A stretch of 64,000 bases of DNA from Chaunax sp. Z400 (Eukaryota; Chordata; Actinopteri; Lophiiformes; Chaunacidae). The translations under genes were made by a program, and so were the position numbers. Location of the stretch: NCBI GenBank assembly GCA_037577475.1, contig CM075189.1, positions 36,846,254 to 36,910,253 of the forward strand, in the 5' to 3' direction. The notes under the pieces are model-generated. The model made no database searches and was not told the DNA's origin. It saw only the letters and a list, made by a program, of their open reading frames with translations. Every line of letters begins with the position of its first letter. Position 1 is the first letter of the stretch. This document shows positions 12,866 through 23,132 of this stretch, one piece after another.

Positions 12866-13949
12866 ACAGCAGTATGCTAGCTAGCGTTAGTTTGCTGTTT
12901 GCTTGGCAGCTTTCTCTCTCATTAGCTATTAAGATCTTGCTCAGAAAATACTGACTTTTATCTTTCAGATTTTAACTCCTAAAAATCAACCATGTTTGAA
13001 AACTGGGGCCGGCTCCGACCGTCCACGAGTAAATCGGGAAGCGTGAGACTGGATCTGTAAACTTCTCAAACTACCAAACTTCGGCTGAACATCAGAACCA
13101 ACCAAAGTTCCAGACCACATTTCTCCTCCGACTGTCGGGAGGAGTGAAATCTGCTCGACTCTCCTGACCCCTGCTTTAAAGATCATAAATTGAGCTTTTC
13201 TGAAGGCTGCAGAATCATCTGTCTGTACTGTTGTTTTCACAGTTGTATTGGTTGATTAGTGTAACATAATGACCTCATTAAGAACTTCATGAGGCCGGGG
13301 TGATACTGGAGAAGAGGGGGGGAGTTCATTTGTCAGGGTGACGGTTATCTGAACCTTCTCTCCATTCTTAGTCTCACTGTGGAGGACAGTCTCCTAAACA
13401 CCAAGTCAGACATTGGAGCACAAGGAAGAAAACCAACATTTGTCTGGAGGGAACAACATTTACACAACAAACACCAAACCTTGTGCAACACCCAGTCTAC
13501 AGCTCGCACACACTAGAGTGATCAAGCAATTCATCTTCTAAAACCCAAGCTGTCATAAAACATTTAACAGCACAATTTGGTATTTTTTCTCTTCAAATCA
13601 ATATTTCGAGTTGTGCATCTTCATTTTGTACGTTCTTCTAAACACCTGAATTATCACATTACCTTGCTGTGCAATTTGTGGGGCAGAAACCGCAGAGCTC
13701 CATCAAAGCACCATGCTGCACCAAGTGCTTCATCATGCTGGAAGAGGAGGGCACATCTCAGACGACGAGACTCCATTTCTGGACTGAAGCCAACATGGTC
13801 CTGATACAGAACCCACTGAGGGCGGGACACGATGCGGAAGTAGTTTGCAGTCAACCGAATTGCTCGCCCACTTGTTCCTGAGGAAGTTCACACACAATTG
13901 TAGAGAGTGACTTATAATTGTCACCACTAATTATAAAGTGTACAACTGC

Positions 13950-13952
<3 letters not shown>

Positions 13953-13982
<30 letters not shown>
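13953..13982. repeat. (GT)n microsatellite
   Basis: A GT dinucleotide run in the piwil1 intron next to exon 14019-14147. It is two bases shorter in unit 2 (51450-51475). Confidence 0.9.
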
Positions 13983-13985
<3 letters not shown>

Positions 13986-14727
13986 GGGGGGGTATGTCAT
14001 TTTCAAATTAAGACAGACCAGCCTTTGAGTCCTTAACATGCCCCATAGTCTGCCTGGTGAAAATCCCGACATCATGAAAATCCCGGCGACGTCCTCCTCT
14101 TTCTCCCAACTTCACCTGCTGAAATCCAGCTGAAATCTGTGTGACAGCTGATAAAAACAAATGAGGACTATCAAAACCCCGTTATAGTCCTGAAAACATA
14201 TGATAAGCGTTGGGAATGTTTTAGTGCCTGGTAAGTAAAATTAACCTTCGCAGTGCAGGTGGAGTCGATACGACCTGATGAAGTTCAGTGTATGCCTATT
14301 TTCTCTTTTTCAAAGCACTGCCATTCTTAACTTCTCAAGAGGGTGTGGACAATGAACTTAATGATGATACATTTTTAAGTGCATCACCCATTTCAAATAA
14401 CGTTTTCCCAGATTTTCAAAAGTCAGGAATGATCAAGATCATCTAACAGAAGAAACAAATGGATGACTTTGTGTTTGACTGTACCTTCTGTAGGAAAGGG
14501 TCCTGGAGCACCCTTCTGCTGCCCTCTACCAGCCCGCTCTGCTTTTTCATCTCCCATCTGAGGGGCAGGGCCAGCAGTTGGTGCAGGCTCTTGAAACTGG
14601 ATCTACAACAAAAAATCTAAATGAATTTGAGCAATCAAAATGAAAACACACAGGCACAGAGAACTCATGACGGTCCACCGCTACATGCAACTGGATCCTG
14701 ATAATACAAATCATGATCCAGATCTGG

Positions 14728-14945
14728 GAATTTATATCCATATTTGAAGGGGAGAGACAGGGCACTGCCACCAATATGTAGTTGAGATAATGCAGATTTA
14801 GAGTCCCTCAAATGGATCTGTGAAAGGTAAGAAGTTATATCTAGATAACAATATGCCATTAAGGAAAAATCACGGTTATTATTGATAACTCATAAACTAC
14901 TGATGATAAACATGATTCCAAATGCAAAGAGTAGGTTAACTGTTG
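14728..14945 (+). repeat. Dispersed repeat shared with 18780-18965
   Basis: The sequence from GAGAGACAGGGCACTGCCACC through TAGTTGAGATAATGCAGATTT and AAATGGATCTGTGAAAGGTAAG to the GATAAACATGATTCCAAATGC segment aligns collinearly with 18780-18965. It lies in piwil1 intron 1. Confidence 0.65.
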
Positions 14946-14992
14946 AGAATTTCCCCACTGTGGGACTAATAAAGGAATATCTTATCTTAACT
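14942..14992 (+). mobile_element. LINE 3' tail remnant
   Basis: GAATTTCCCCACTGTGGGAC followed by TAATAAAGGAATATCTTATCTTA is the typical 3' end of Rex/L2-type fish LINEs, with a short tandem tail. No coding sequence is attached. Confidence 0.5.
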
Positions 14993-15229
14993 AGTATGGA
15001 CTGGCAATAAAACATTTTTAGGAGGGTACAAGCAGCCTCGGGTCACCTGCTTGCAAAAAGTTTAAGGATGTCCAAACTTTTGTTTGCAGAGCGCCCCTCA
15101 ACCAGGAAGTGCATGTATTCACAGAACAATCAATTCAGGACAATTTGGACACTATTTTAAATTAATGCTGACAAACTACCTGGTGCGTTGTACAAGTAAA
15201 CATTTTGATTCCATATTACATAATTAATT

Positions 15230-15760
15230 GATTGATTGAAGGTTGATAAAGATTATTAAATATATGGAAGTTGGAGTAGTTTGGAATAGTTGTCTGTATA
15301 TATATAATTGGCTGTAAATACATTTTGGATGTTGTAAATTATATTTGAGTTATTTATCTTATAATTTATGTTTAAAACTTTCACAGATTCATTCATTTAA
15401 TTTCAGATATCATAAATAGGCTCCATTGAAATAGGCTCAAAATTTAAATTTAACATATCTATAATTGTTAAATAAATATCTGTAATACAAATAAAGATAA
15501 CAAAATTATTTCAAGATATCTTAAATATAATTTATGATATCTTGAATTATTTCTATATATCTTGAATTATTTACAGATATCTATAAGTCTGAATAAAAAA
15601 AGGGAATAACTTGCCATAAATCCCCCTTATGAAAAAATCCAGGTTAATTATGTGCAGTACTTGGAGCTATTTTATATATATACATATATTTTTGATATAT
15701 ATATACATACCCTACAAACCAATACTGATAAGTTTCTGCTAATCAATAACACCATTATTA
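15230..15760. other. Very AT-rich stretch in piwil1 intron 1
   Basis: This is a run of A/T-dominated sequence with short repeated modules (ATATCTTGAATTATTTC recurs at ~15537 and ~15559) and TATATATA tracts near 15672-15708. No gene signal is seen. The intron is otherwise featureless apart from the repeats listed. Confidence 0.6.
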
Positions 15761-15951
15761 GTATATATTAGTGCCATATAACCTATAAGTAAACATTTTC
15801 ATGTAAATATGCAGACATAAAAGATTTTTACTATTTGATACTGATTTTCAATTGTCGATCAAGTTACTCTTCAAATAAATACCAAATTTAGGTTCGAATA
15901 CAGGCTTTGTCAATGTTTGTTTATGTAGAGGCAGCACATGTTTCCCTACAT

Positions 15952-15962
15952 AAGATGGCGGC
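15952..15962 (+). promoter_or_regulatory. YY1-type motif AAGATGGCGGC in piwil1 intron 1
   Basis: This is a perfect AAGATGGCGGC, the classical YY1 core-promoter motif, 61 bp downstream of the exon 1 donor and antisense to piwil1. A second identical 11-mer lies upstream of the start codon at 16273-16283. The copies in unit 2 are near 53445 and 53766. Confidence 0.45.
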
Positions 15963-16085
15963 CGAGTTTGCCATCTTCCGCCAGTGAAAGCGCTAGTGTT
16001 TTTTTTAGCTCTATGCTCTTACCCCTCCAGGTGCCGCCGTCTCCTGACCACCCCTGCCTCTTGCTCTTGCGCGTGCCCGACCGGT

Positions 16086-16088
16086 CAT
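16086..16088 (-). other. piwil1: piwil1 start codon, copy 1
   Basis: The minus-strand ATG is followed by codons for TGRARARARGR, the hallmark N-terminus of vertebrate PIWIL1. The preceding bases are A-rich (GAAAA), a good initiation context. The matching start in copy 2 is at 53579-53581. Confidence 0.9.
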
Positions 16089-16272
16089 TTTTCTTCAATA
16101 CTAAAACACCTGTTAATAAAAGGACATTCTAAGATTAATCCAATGCTATGAACAATACACTTGATAAATATTCGGGAAATTACTATCTGACATCTAAATA
16201 ACCTAACAGATGTTATCAAAGTGCTGAAAAAAGTCTGAATTAGCACACATAAGATGATTTCTTTTAGCAAAC

Positions 16273-16283
16273 AAGATGGCGGC
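16273..16283 (+). promoter_or_regulatory. YY1-type motif AAGATGGCGGC upstream of piwil1
   Basis: This is the second perfect 11-mer, about 185 bp upstream of the piwil1 ATG, where the promoter/5' UTR would be expected. Being paired with the site at 15952, it brackets exon 1. Promoter activity is inferred from the motif and position only. Confidence 0.45.
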
Positions 16284-17164
16284 TGCAATGAACTTCTTTT
16301 TCAACTCGCACCTGGTGCTACATTAAGGTTAGCTCGTCAAAGTAGTAGTATTTTGATCTAATCTAAATTTCGTGAATACATCAAATTGACAAATACATTC
16401 TTAAGTGAAAATTAGCATAATTTATGTCAATTTTAAGAAACATACTCACTTTGGAGGAAAGTTAAAGGTGACTCACCAATCAATGGAGGAATCCGCCAAC
16501 AAGTGCATCCAAAATGAGGAGTATGAGTAATTATACGCCTCTTCACTGAGAAAATTATTACGCTTCCGCTATCTCATGAAACCTTTATTCAGCCTTCTTC
16601 AAGGATCATTGTTTATCAAAAGAGCATAATGTTCACCATAAATCCAACAAAGATGTTATTGAGTGGTTTTTGAAGGAAATTAGCAGAAAAGCCCCAGAAC
16701 TACTTTTTTAAGCGCAGTGATCCGGATGCTATAGTGTCATTTTCTTAAACGGTGCAATCTCAAATATGACCACTAGATGGAGGCAGCGCCCATACAGTAA
16801 ATATACAGACTCAGGCTTTTTGTATATTAGGTTTTAATGGCAAAACACACAATTTATCAGCTCTCTGCAATGACAAATCGAACAAGAACAGATTAAATAG
16901 CCCAACACAACATATATTACAAGTGTTTTTCTCAAATCCAAGCCTGAAGTCTCCTTTCCTGACTCCTGCAGTCTCTAAATGATCAAACCCTTAATGGCCA
17001 ATGTCTGTAGTTCTTTGTGGAGACCGTACACCCGTTCTCCAATCAACTCAGTGACTGTGGATATTAAGATGATTCTCTGACATCATTTGATGTGTCATTT
17101 GTTTCACACTGTCTTTATTTACCGATGAGTATATGAACACCAGGAAACAAAGACCATCATCTGT

Positions 17165-17545
17165 ATACATACATTCATTCATTCATTGTCTGTAACCCCA
17201 TTATCCTGTGTAGGGTTGTGGAGGGGCTGGAGCCTATTCCAGCTGACTTTAGGGGCACAAGGCAGGGTTCACCCTGGACAAGTCACCAGTTCATGGCAGG
17301 GCCACATTGAAAGTTAAACAACCATTCACATTCACATTCACAGATGCAGTCAATTTAGAGTCACCAATTCACCTCTAATGCATGTTTTTGGTGGTGGGAG
17401 GAACCTGGAGAAGCTGGAGAAAACCCACACAGACACGGGGAGAACAAGGAGACTCCACACAGAAAAGTCCCAGGTCCTCAGGTGGAGTTGAACCCAGGAC
17501 CTTCTTGCTGTGAGACAACAGCACTACCGACTAGGCGAGCCCTGT
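17165..17545 (-). mobile_element. tRNA-derived SINE with conserved core, minus strand
   Basis: On the minus strand the element opens with a tRNA-like head containing GGTCCTGGGTTCAACTCC as B box. It continues with GTGGAGTCTCCTTGTTCTCC and GTGTCTGTGTGGGTTTTCTC, a core found in many teleost SINEs, and ends in AGGCTCCAGCCCCTCCACAA and an (ATGA)-type tail. The unit 2 counterpart is 54658-55038. Confidence 0.7.
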
Positions 17546-18589
17546 ATACATATATGTACAAATAAATGAGAATCAAACGTTTCATCCCAGACATGTGTGC
17601 TAGAATCAAACCAGGTGACAGTTAAATCAACTCAGGACTCACAAGGCCATCTTTGGATCAATCGACAACAGAAAGGCAGAGACTGAGAAAAGACAATGTA
17701 CTGCATTAGGAAATGGTTTTAATGTGCAAAATTTAAAAGACAATGAGTGCCTGAAAGTTCAGGTGTTAAAATAATTCTCCAAATCAAAATCCTGAGTGAA
17801 GCATAATGTCCCAAAACCTTCAAACCAAAGAAAAATGCAGAAATAAAAAGCTCATTTTCAGCATTTTAACAGGGACAGACAGTCAGTGTCTTCACAGTGT
17901 CTTTTCACAGAAGACATATCAACATGTAGGAAAGTTGGAAATAACAGAATCAATGATTTAGCTGTTTCTGTGTCAGGGTCCTCGTATTGTTAATGCTGGC
18001 TCACTGTCACACTTTGAACAGAGCTACTGTTAGTTATTAGTAGCACCTGTGTTTTTCCTACTATGACAAGACTGCTGTGGAAAAGATGTTTAGCCACAGC
18101 TTTGACACACAACTATCATTTTCAAAAGTATGACATTAAAACCAAGACAATATTTAAAAACTATTTACCAAAGTCATTATGGATGCTCCCTGGAGACATC
18201 TCAGTTCTCCTGATACTTTTCCAGTATTACAGGATTTACTCCTCATAGTCACACAAAGGGTTTATGTGTTTACAGCTACATACAGTTTCATAATGTCCCT
18301 ATGAAACTCTGAGTTTGACCAATAAACAGAGTTTTGGTCATGGAGGTGATTTGCTGGTAAGTTGAGCAATGACACCATCTATTGAATTCACTGCTGCTGC
18401 TCCTACCTGTACACTGAAGAAAGGCTGAAACTATTCACACATTCATCCGTTTGTCATTTGATAGAATGAATTTCAATTCTGATAGCTTAATTATTTATCA
18501 GGTAAAAAGACAAACTGTTCCCCAGCATGAACTGAATACACCAGTTGTTTGGGCTGTTGTTCACACTACAAACACATATTGATCTATGT

Positions 18590-18965
18590 CAACGAGGGTT
18601 GGAGCAGGTTTTGTGATCTGCTACGTTTGTCTGATTGTTTGCACGATATCTCAAAAATTTGTCAACAGATTTTGAACTTTTTCTGTAAGGTTGTAACTTG
18701 GACAAATGTATTTTTTGACATTAATATGGGTGCGAATGCAGATTGTGGATCATTTGGATGTGTGAGATTTGCTGGGGGGCAAATATGGGGGGTAGAGACA
18801 TGGCACCGCCACCAATACTTAGCTGAGACAATAGAGATTTGGTCATTAAATGGATTCCATGTATATGAGAAGGTAAGCAATAAATCTAGATGACAGAAGA
18901 ATAGATCCAGATCAGCCATAAAGAAAAATCATGATAAACACATGATTCCTAATGCTAGGAGCAGG
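18590..18965 (+). repeat. Dispersed repeat, long member
   Basis: It begins with TGTCAACGAGGGTTGGAGCA and GTTTGTCTGATTGTTTGCAC, similar to the 1300-1520 family. It ends with the GCACCGCCACCAATACTTAG ... ATAGAGATTTGGTCATTAAATGG module shared with 14728-14945. This suggests both groups are parts of one larger element. The unit 2 copy is 56083-56458. Confidence 0.6.
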
Positions 18966-21599
18966 TTTACAGGGTCAGTCAATCAGCTGGTGTTGGTGAA
19001 CAACATGAGGCAGATCATCATAGTGTGTGCTGTCTCCTGGTTACAATGATACAACGATTGATGATCTCACGATGACACAATGAAATGTGAGGCTGTGAAC
19101 ACAAGCTCACCCATTTCTTCTTTCAGAGGCCTGAATGCTGATGAAGATTTCTGATTCAACAGTGAGAAATAATTCTTACAGGATTTTCTTTTGACATAGC
19201 TAGGGAACTATTCTCTAATGTTCAGGTTTTAGGACAAAGCCAAGTGCTTCCTAGATGTTTGTGTGCTAATTGTGGACTGTATTACTGCTGGCTGTGCAAC
19301 AAACTGCTCAATATTACCTGAACTTTCAAAATATGACAATGCTTTGTGGAAGCCAGGCAAATTAATGTGATCATTAAATTAAAAACAGAGGTTTTGCATT
19401 AGATTTACAGTAGTTGAACTCATAAACAGTCAGTAAAGGGACATTTACCTCTTTCTTCTATGTTGCCCAATGAACAGGTCGTCTGTATTTAAAACTGATG
19501 ATGTGTTTGCTTCTGATTGGTCAACAAGAGGTAGGCAAACTAGACATCTATGTAATACAGGTAATAATATTGGACACAGTTATGTTTTTGTGGTAGCAAC
19601 GAATTTAAACATCCAACCAGCTCCCTCTCATTTAAACATCATAACCTGCCTCACACTAAAACTGAAGAACTACATTCCAAAGAATAAGATCCAAACCACA
19701 TGGTGCTGTTTGTTCTTATCTGGGCCATCAGTTCAATACATGTGATATCACAACAAAGCCTTTCCTCAATGGTCACTTACTTCCTTTTTGTAACCACATT
19801 TCCCAGTCTTCATCTGGGTGGAGTTTGCTCACAACAATTTAATTTAACAGGTTATTTGTTCATTCATTGATTGGTTTATTGTGCCATGTGTTCTCAGGAA
19901 GTACTTTGGTGCATACTAGGCAGCGGGAAAACATGGCGACATCATTAAAAAAATGAAATGTATACAGTAGTGGTTTCATTTTGATTCTGCTTTCAGGCCT
20001 CCTCTCATTTCTCTATATTTTGTCCTGTTTCATCTCCTCTCTCCTCCATCTTCCTGCATGTGAACCAGAAATTGATCTGTGTTCTATCTTGAAGGATGTT
20101 TCACTTCTTAAAATGCATCCAGAGGAGTGAGAAGGCCTGAGAGAAGGAGCTATGAGCAAGGATGTACAGGCGTATCCTCTGCAGATGACTTATTAGAAAT
20201 AGTTAATAGTAGTTAATAGTTAGTTAATGTACTAAATATGAAAAGTAATACAAATTAAGTCATAAAAAAAGAAATGGTTTGTATTTTGCTACTGTGGGTC
20301 ATGCATTTTAGACATCACCAAGGTCTGAACAGGACAGACTGCCTTTCACCCTCTGTGTAGCGCCTTAAGACTCTGTTCTAAATGCATTCCTTAATAATAT
20401 ATTCAAAATGTTAAAATTGGGTTGCATCACAAACATGTGGAGAAACTTCAGAGATGATCTCTCTAATCTTACAACCTTTTCCAAAACAGTTGGTATGCTG
20501 AGTAAAGTTATTCTGTTTATTTCTTTATTTCTTATTTCTTTATTTAGTCTCTTTTAGTTGCTAATCCAGGCCAAGGACAGACTGCATAGTTGTAGCAGAA
20601 TGGGACACACCTACAGTTAGAAGAACAACTCTTCTTTAGGTGAGATCCTGAACCTCACCACTTTATTATCTCATGAACTGAGCTGTAATGAAACACTGCT
20701 GCTGGTTAGGAAGAACTGAAGACAGACACACTTTGTTTTAATGACTCCACTTTTACTCTGGAGTAAAAGAAAAGCAGTACTTTAAATATATAATGTATGT
20801 GCTGAGACTCATTCATCTGCATAGCTAATGAAAGTGAATAGAAATGGAAAGTTGTGTGTGCTGTTTGTGGAGCCTTAAAAAATCTGACAGCCAAGTTTTC
20901 CCTTGGCCTCATCAAATACGTAAAACTGAGGTTATCGCAATAGATGAAAATGTATTATACACGTAATACACTGTAGTGTTGAATATAATGATATATGATG
21001 ATAACTGATATACCCATTAGTGTCAAATGCCCTGTTTGGATCCTTCCCGGGAGGAAAAATATTCCCAATGTGGAGGCCTTACAGAGAATGGTAAACAGAT
21101 TCTGGTTACTGAGGAGGCCTCCACTAAAGACCTATTCTTATTCAACAGGGGTCCATGCATGTTATGACCATATCAAGGCCACTGCTGGGGCTAAAGGAGT
21201 GCCTCAGCTCTCTGCATCCTTCCCCAGTAATGAGCAGAGCTCCTCCTAGTCACATTAGGTCACTTCACCAAGGTAGCAGAAACAAGAGCTGCCAGAGAAT
21301 CAGGTAACACTTTGTATACCACTGTTAGCATATGCATACTAAACAATCACACTCTATATTGACGTATTATTGATTCTGTTATGTATTGTACTAATGCATG
21401 TATTTATTATTTGTCATTTTATGTGTTTTCAGATACTCTATTGGGCAGTTCAGATTATTAATGGTCAAAATATTCAGAATCAGAGTCAGAAAAGTTTGTG
21501 TGTGTGTTTGTGTGCACATACAAGGTATTTGACTTGGTGTTCTGATGCTAACACAAACCTTAACATAAATCTAAGTGCAGATATAAAAAGAAATTGAGG

Positions 21600-22300
21600 T
21601 GGAAAATGTCTTCAATACGCAAGAAACATAAAATGTAATATATAGGAAACATCTGCAATATACAGAGCAGTGAAAATAAAAAATAAAATAATGTGCAAAT
21701 GCATGAGGATGTGCAAGGAGCATGTGCAAAAACAAAAATGTCTGTCATATGCACAGTTTGCAGTTGAGGCACAGCCATATATAGTGAGTGGGGGAGGATG
21801 GTCCATGTAATGCATGAGTCCTGGGACTATTAATGAATGTGTAGTGGGTATGGGGGGTAGAACAAGAGTCAGAGTCAGAGTTCGCTGTGCAGCTGTGCAG
21901 GGGGGCGGGTGACTGTGCCTTGTTGATGAGGCCAGTAGCAGACAGGAAGAAGATGTTTTTGTGGTGTGAGGTTTTGGTCCTGATGGACCGCAGCCTCCTG
22001 CCAGAGTCTCAAAAAGTTTTTGTCCTGTGTGGGAGGGGCCGGCTACGATCTTCAGGGTCCCGGAGATGTAGAGGTCCTGAAGGGATGGCAGGTTGCAGCC
22101 AATCACCTTCTCAGCTGATGATACGTTGCAGCCTGCCTTTGTCTCTGGCAGTGGCAGCAGCGTACCAGATGGTGATGGAGGAGGTGAGGACGGACTCAGT
22201 GATGGAGGTGTAGAAGTGCACCATCACTGGTTGAACATCCTCTGTTGTGCTTTGTTTTTTTCGGGAGCTGATGTTCAGCTCCTACTTGAGGTCCTGAGAG
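21600..22300 (-). mobile_element. Non-LTR retrotransposon (L2/Rex-like) 3' coding remnant
   Basis: On the minus strand, fragments read FYTSITESVLTSSITIWYAA, then DKGRLQRIIS, VIGCNLPSLQDLY and IVAGPSHTG. This is the C-terminal region found in fish L2/Rex-type LINE proteins downstream of the reverse transcriptase. Frame breaks separate the pieces. The unit 2 copy is 59093-59793. Confidence 0.65.
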
Positions 22301-22330
22301 ATGATGATGATGATGATGATGATGAAGATG
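22294..22330 (+). repeat. (GAT)n microsatellite
   Basis: An uninterrupted GAT trinucleotide run next to the LINE remnant. The copy in unit 2 is at 59787-59823. Confidence 0.85.
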
Positions 22331-23080
22331 AAAACTCTACCTTAAAGCACATTGATAGCATTAGACTTACCCTGAGCTGCTGACTGGAGAACATCATATT
22401 CTACAGAGTAGAAATGTTGATATAAAACCTTTATTTCCCATTTTTAAGACATAGTAATGGTGAAGTACACAGGGTTCAATGTAGGCAGACATGGGTATGG
22501 ACCACAACACACAGTAATGCTAAGGTTATCTCACTGAAACAACAAACATCACAGTGATCCAGCCATCGTCACACTGCTGGGAATATCTGAGCTTTAACTG
22601 AAACGACCTCTGGAAAAATCCTCTTGTGATGGAAGAGTCACGTCAGCGCTAAAGTCTAACACCTCTTCGGCTTAACTTCCTCATCACATCGCTGAGTGAC
22701 CCTCGTGGTGCCTTAAACACACCTCCTCTGTGTCCTTTCTAAAGTGCCAAGACTGCAGTCATTTTCAAGTTTAAACTGAATTCTAATGATGTGCACCTTG
22801 ACTTTTCTCCAGCAGAGAGGAACCTAATTAAAAGTATGAGTCAAGGATATTCTGAAGGACTGAATCCATTACTGACATAATGCTTTTGTTTATCCAATTA
22901 GGTGCACACTAAATCAAGAATACATATACTCTTAGTCTCAGTGACATTTGTTGTGAGCATTTGGAATCCGGTGCCTGATGTGACCTGGCTCATAAAGACA
23001 TTATAAACCCTGTTGTAAACAGCAGGACGTAATCACATTTATTAACCATGAGAGCAACAGCAGTGAATATGTGTAATGGT

Positions 23081-23132
23081 TAGTCACACACACACACTGA
23101 CACTGACACACACACACACACACACACACACA
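23081..23132 (+). repeat. (CA)n microsatellite, shorter allele
   Basis: Two CA runs are interrupted by TGACACTGA. In unit 2 (60574-60641) the second run is 16 bases longer, which explains the offset change from 37493 to 37509. Confidence 0.9.

Larger units (their letters stand above)
13307..16088 (-). pseudogene. piwil1: piwil1 N-terminal exon block (exons 1-5)
   Basis: Exon 1 (16023-16088) starts at an ATG in an A-rich context and codes for the RA/RG-repeat tail. Exon 2 (14485-14602) is Pro/Gly/Arg-rich. Exon 3 (14019-14147) reads ISAGFQ...[12 protein letters not shown], and exon 4 (13663-13877) carries SRPQWVLYQDH and ESRRLRCALLFQH. Exon 5 (13307-13393) carries ITVTLTNELPPSSP. All four junctions between them are in phase with GT-AG sites. 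After exon 5 the next expected segment (LQFYN...IPxHR in PIWIL1 proteins) is absent. Joining exon 5 to the next visible exon gives a frame mismatch and a stop after 14 codons, so this block alone would encode a product of about 219 residues without PAZ or PIWI. Confidence 0.9.

Noticed and set aside
20995..21249. 84-codon plus-strand frame with a mixed-composition translation
   Set aside because: I do not recognise a family, there is no splice or regulatory context, and it lies in repeat-rich intergenic DNA; one substitution between units changes it (21162 region).
21887..22383. Plus-strand frames of ~100 codons including an acidic Asp run
   Set aside because: They are antisense of the LINE remnant, and the Asp run is the (GAT)n microsatellite.
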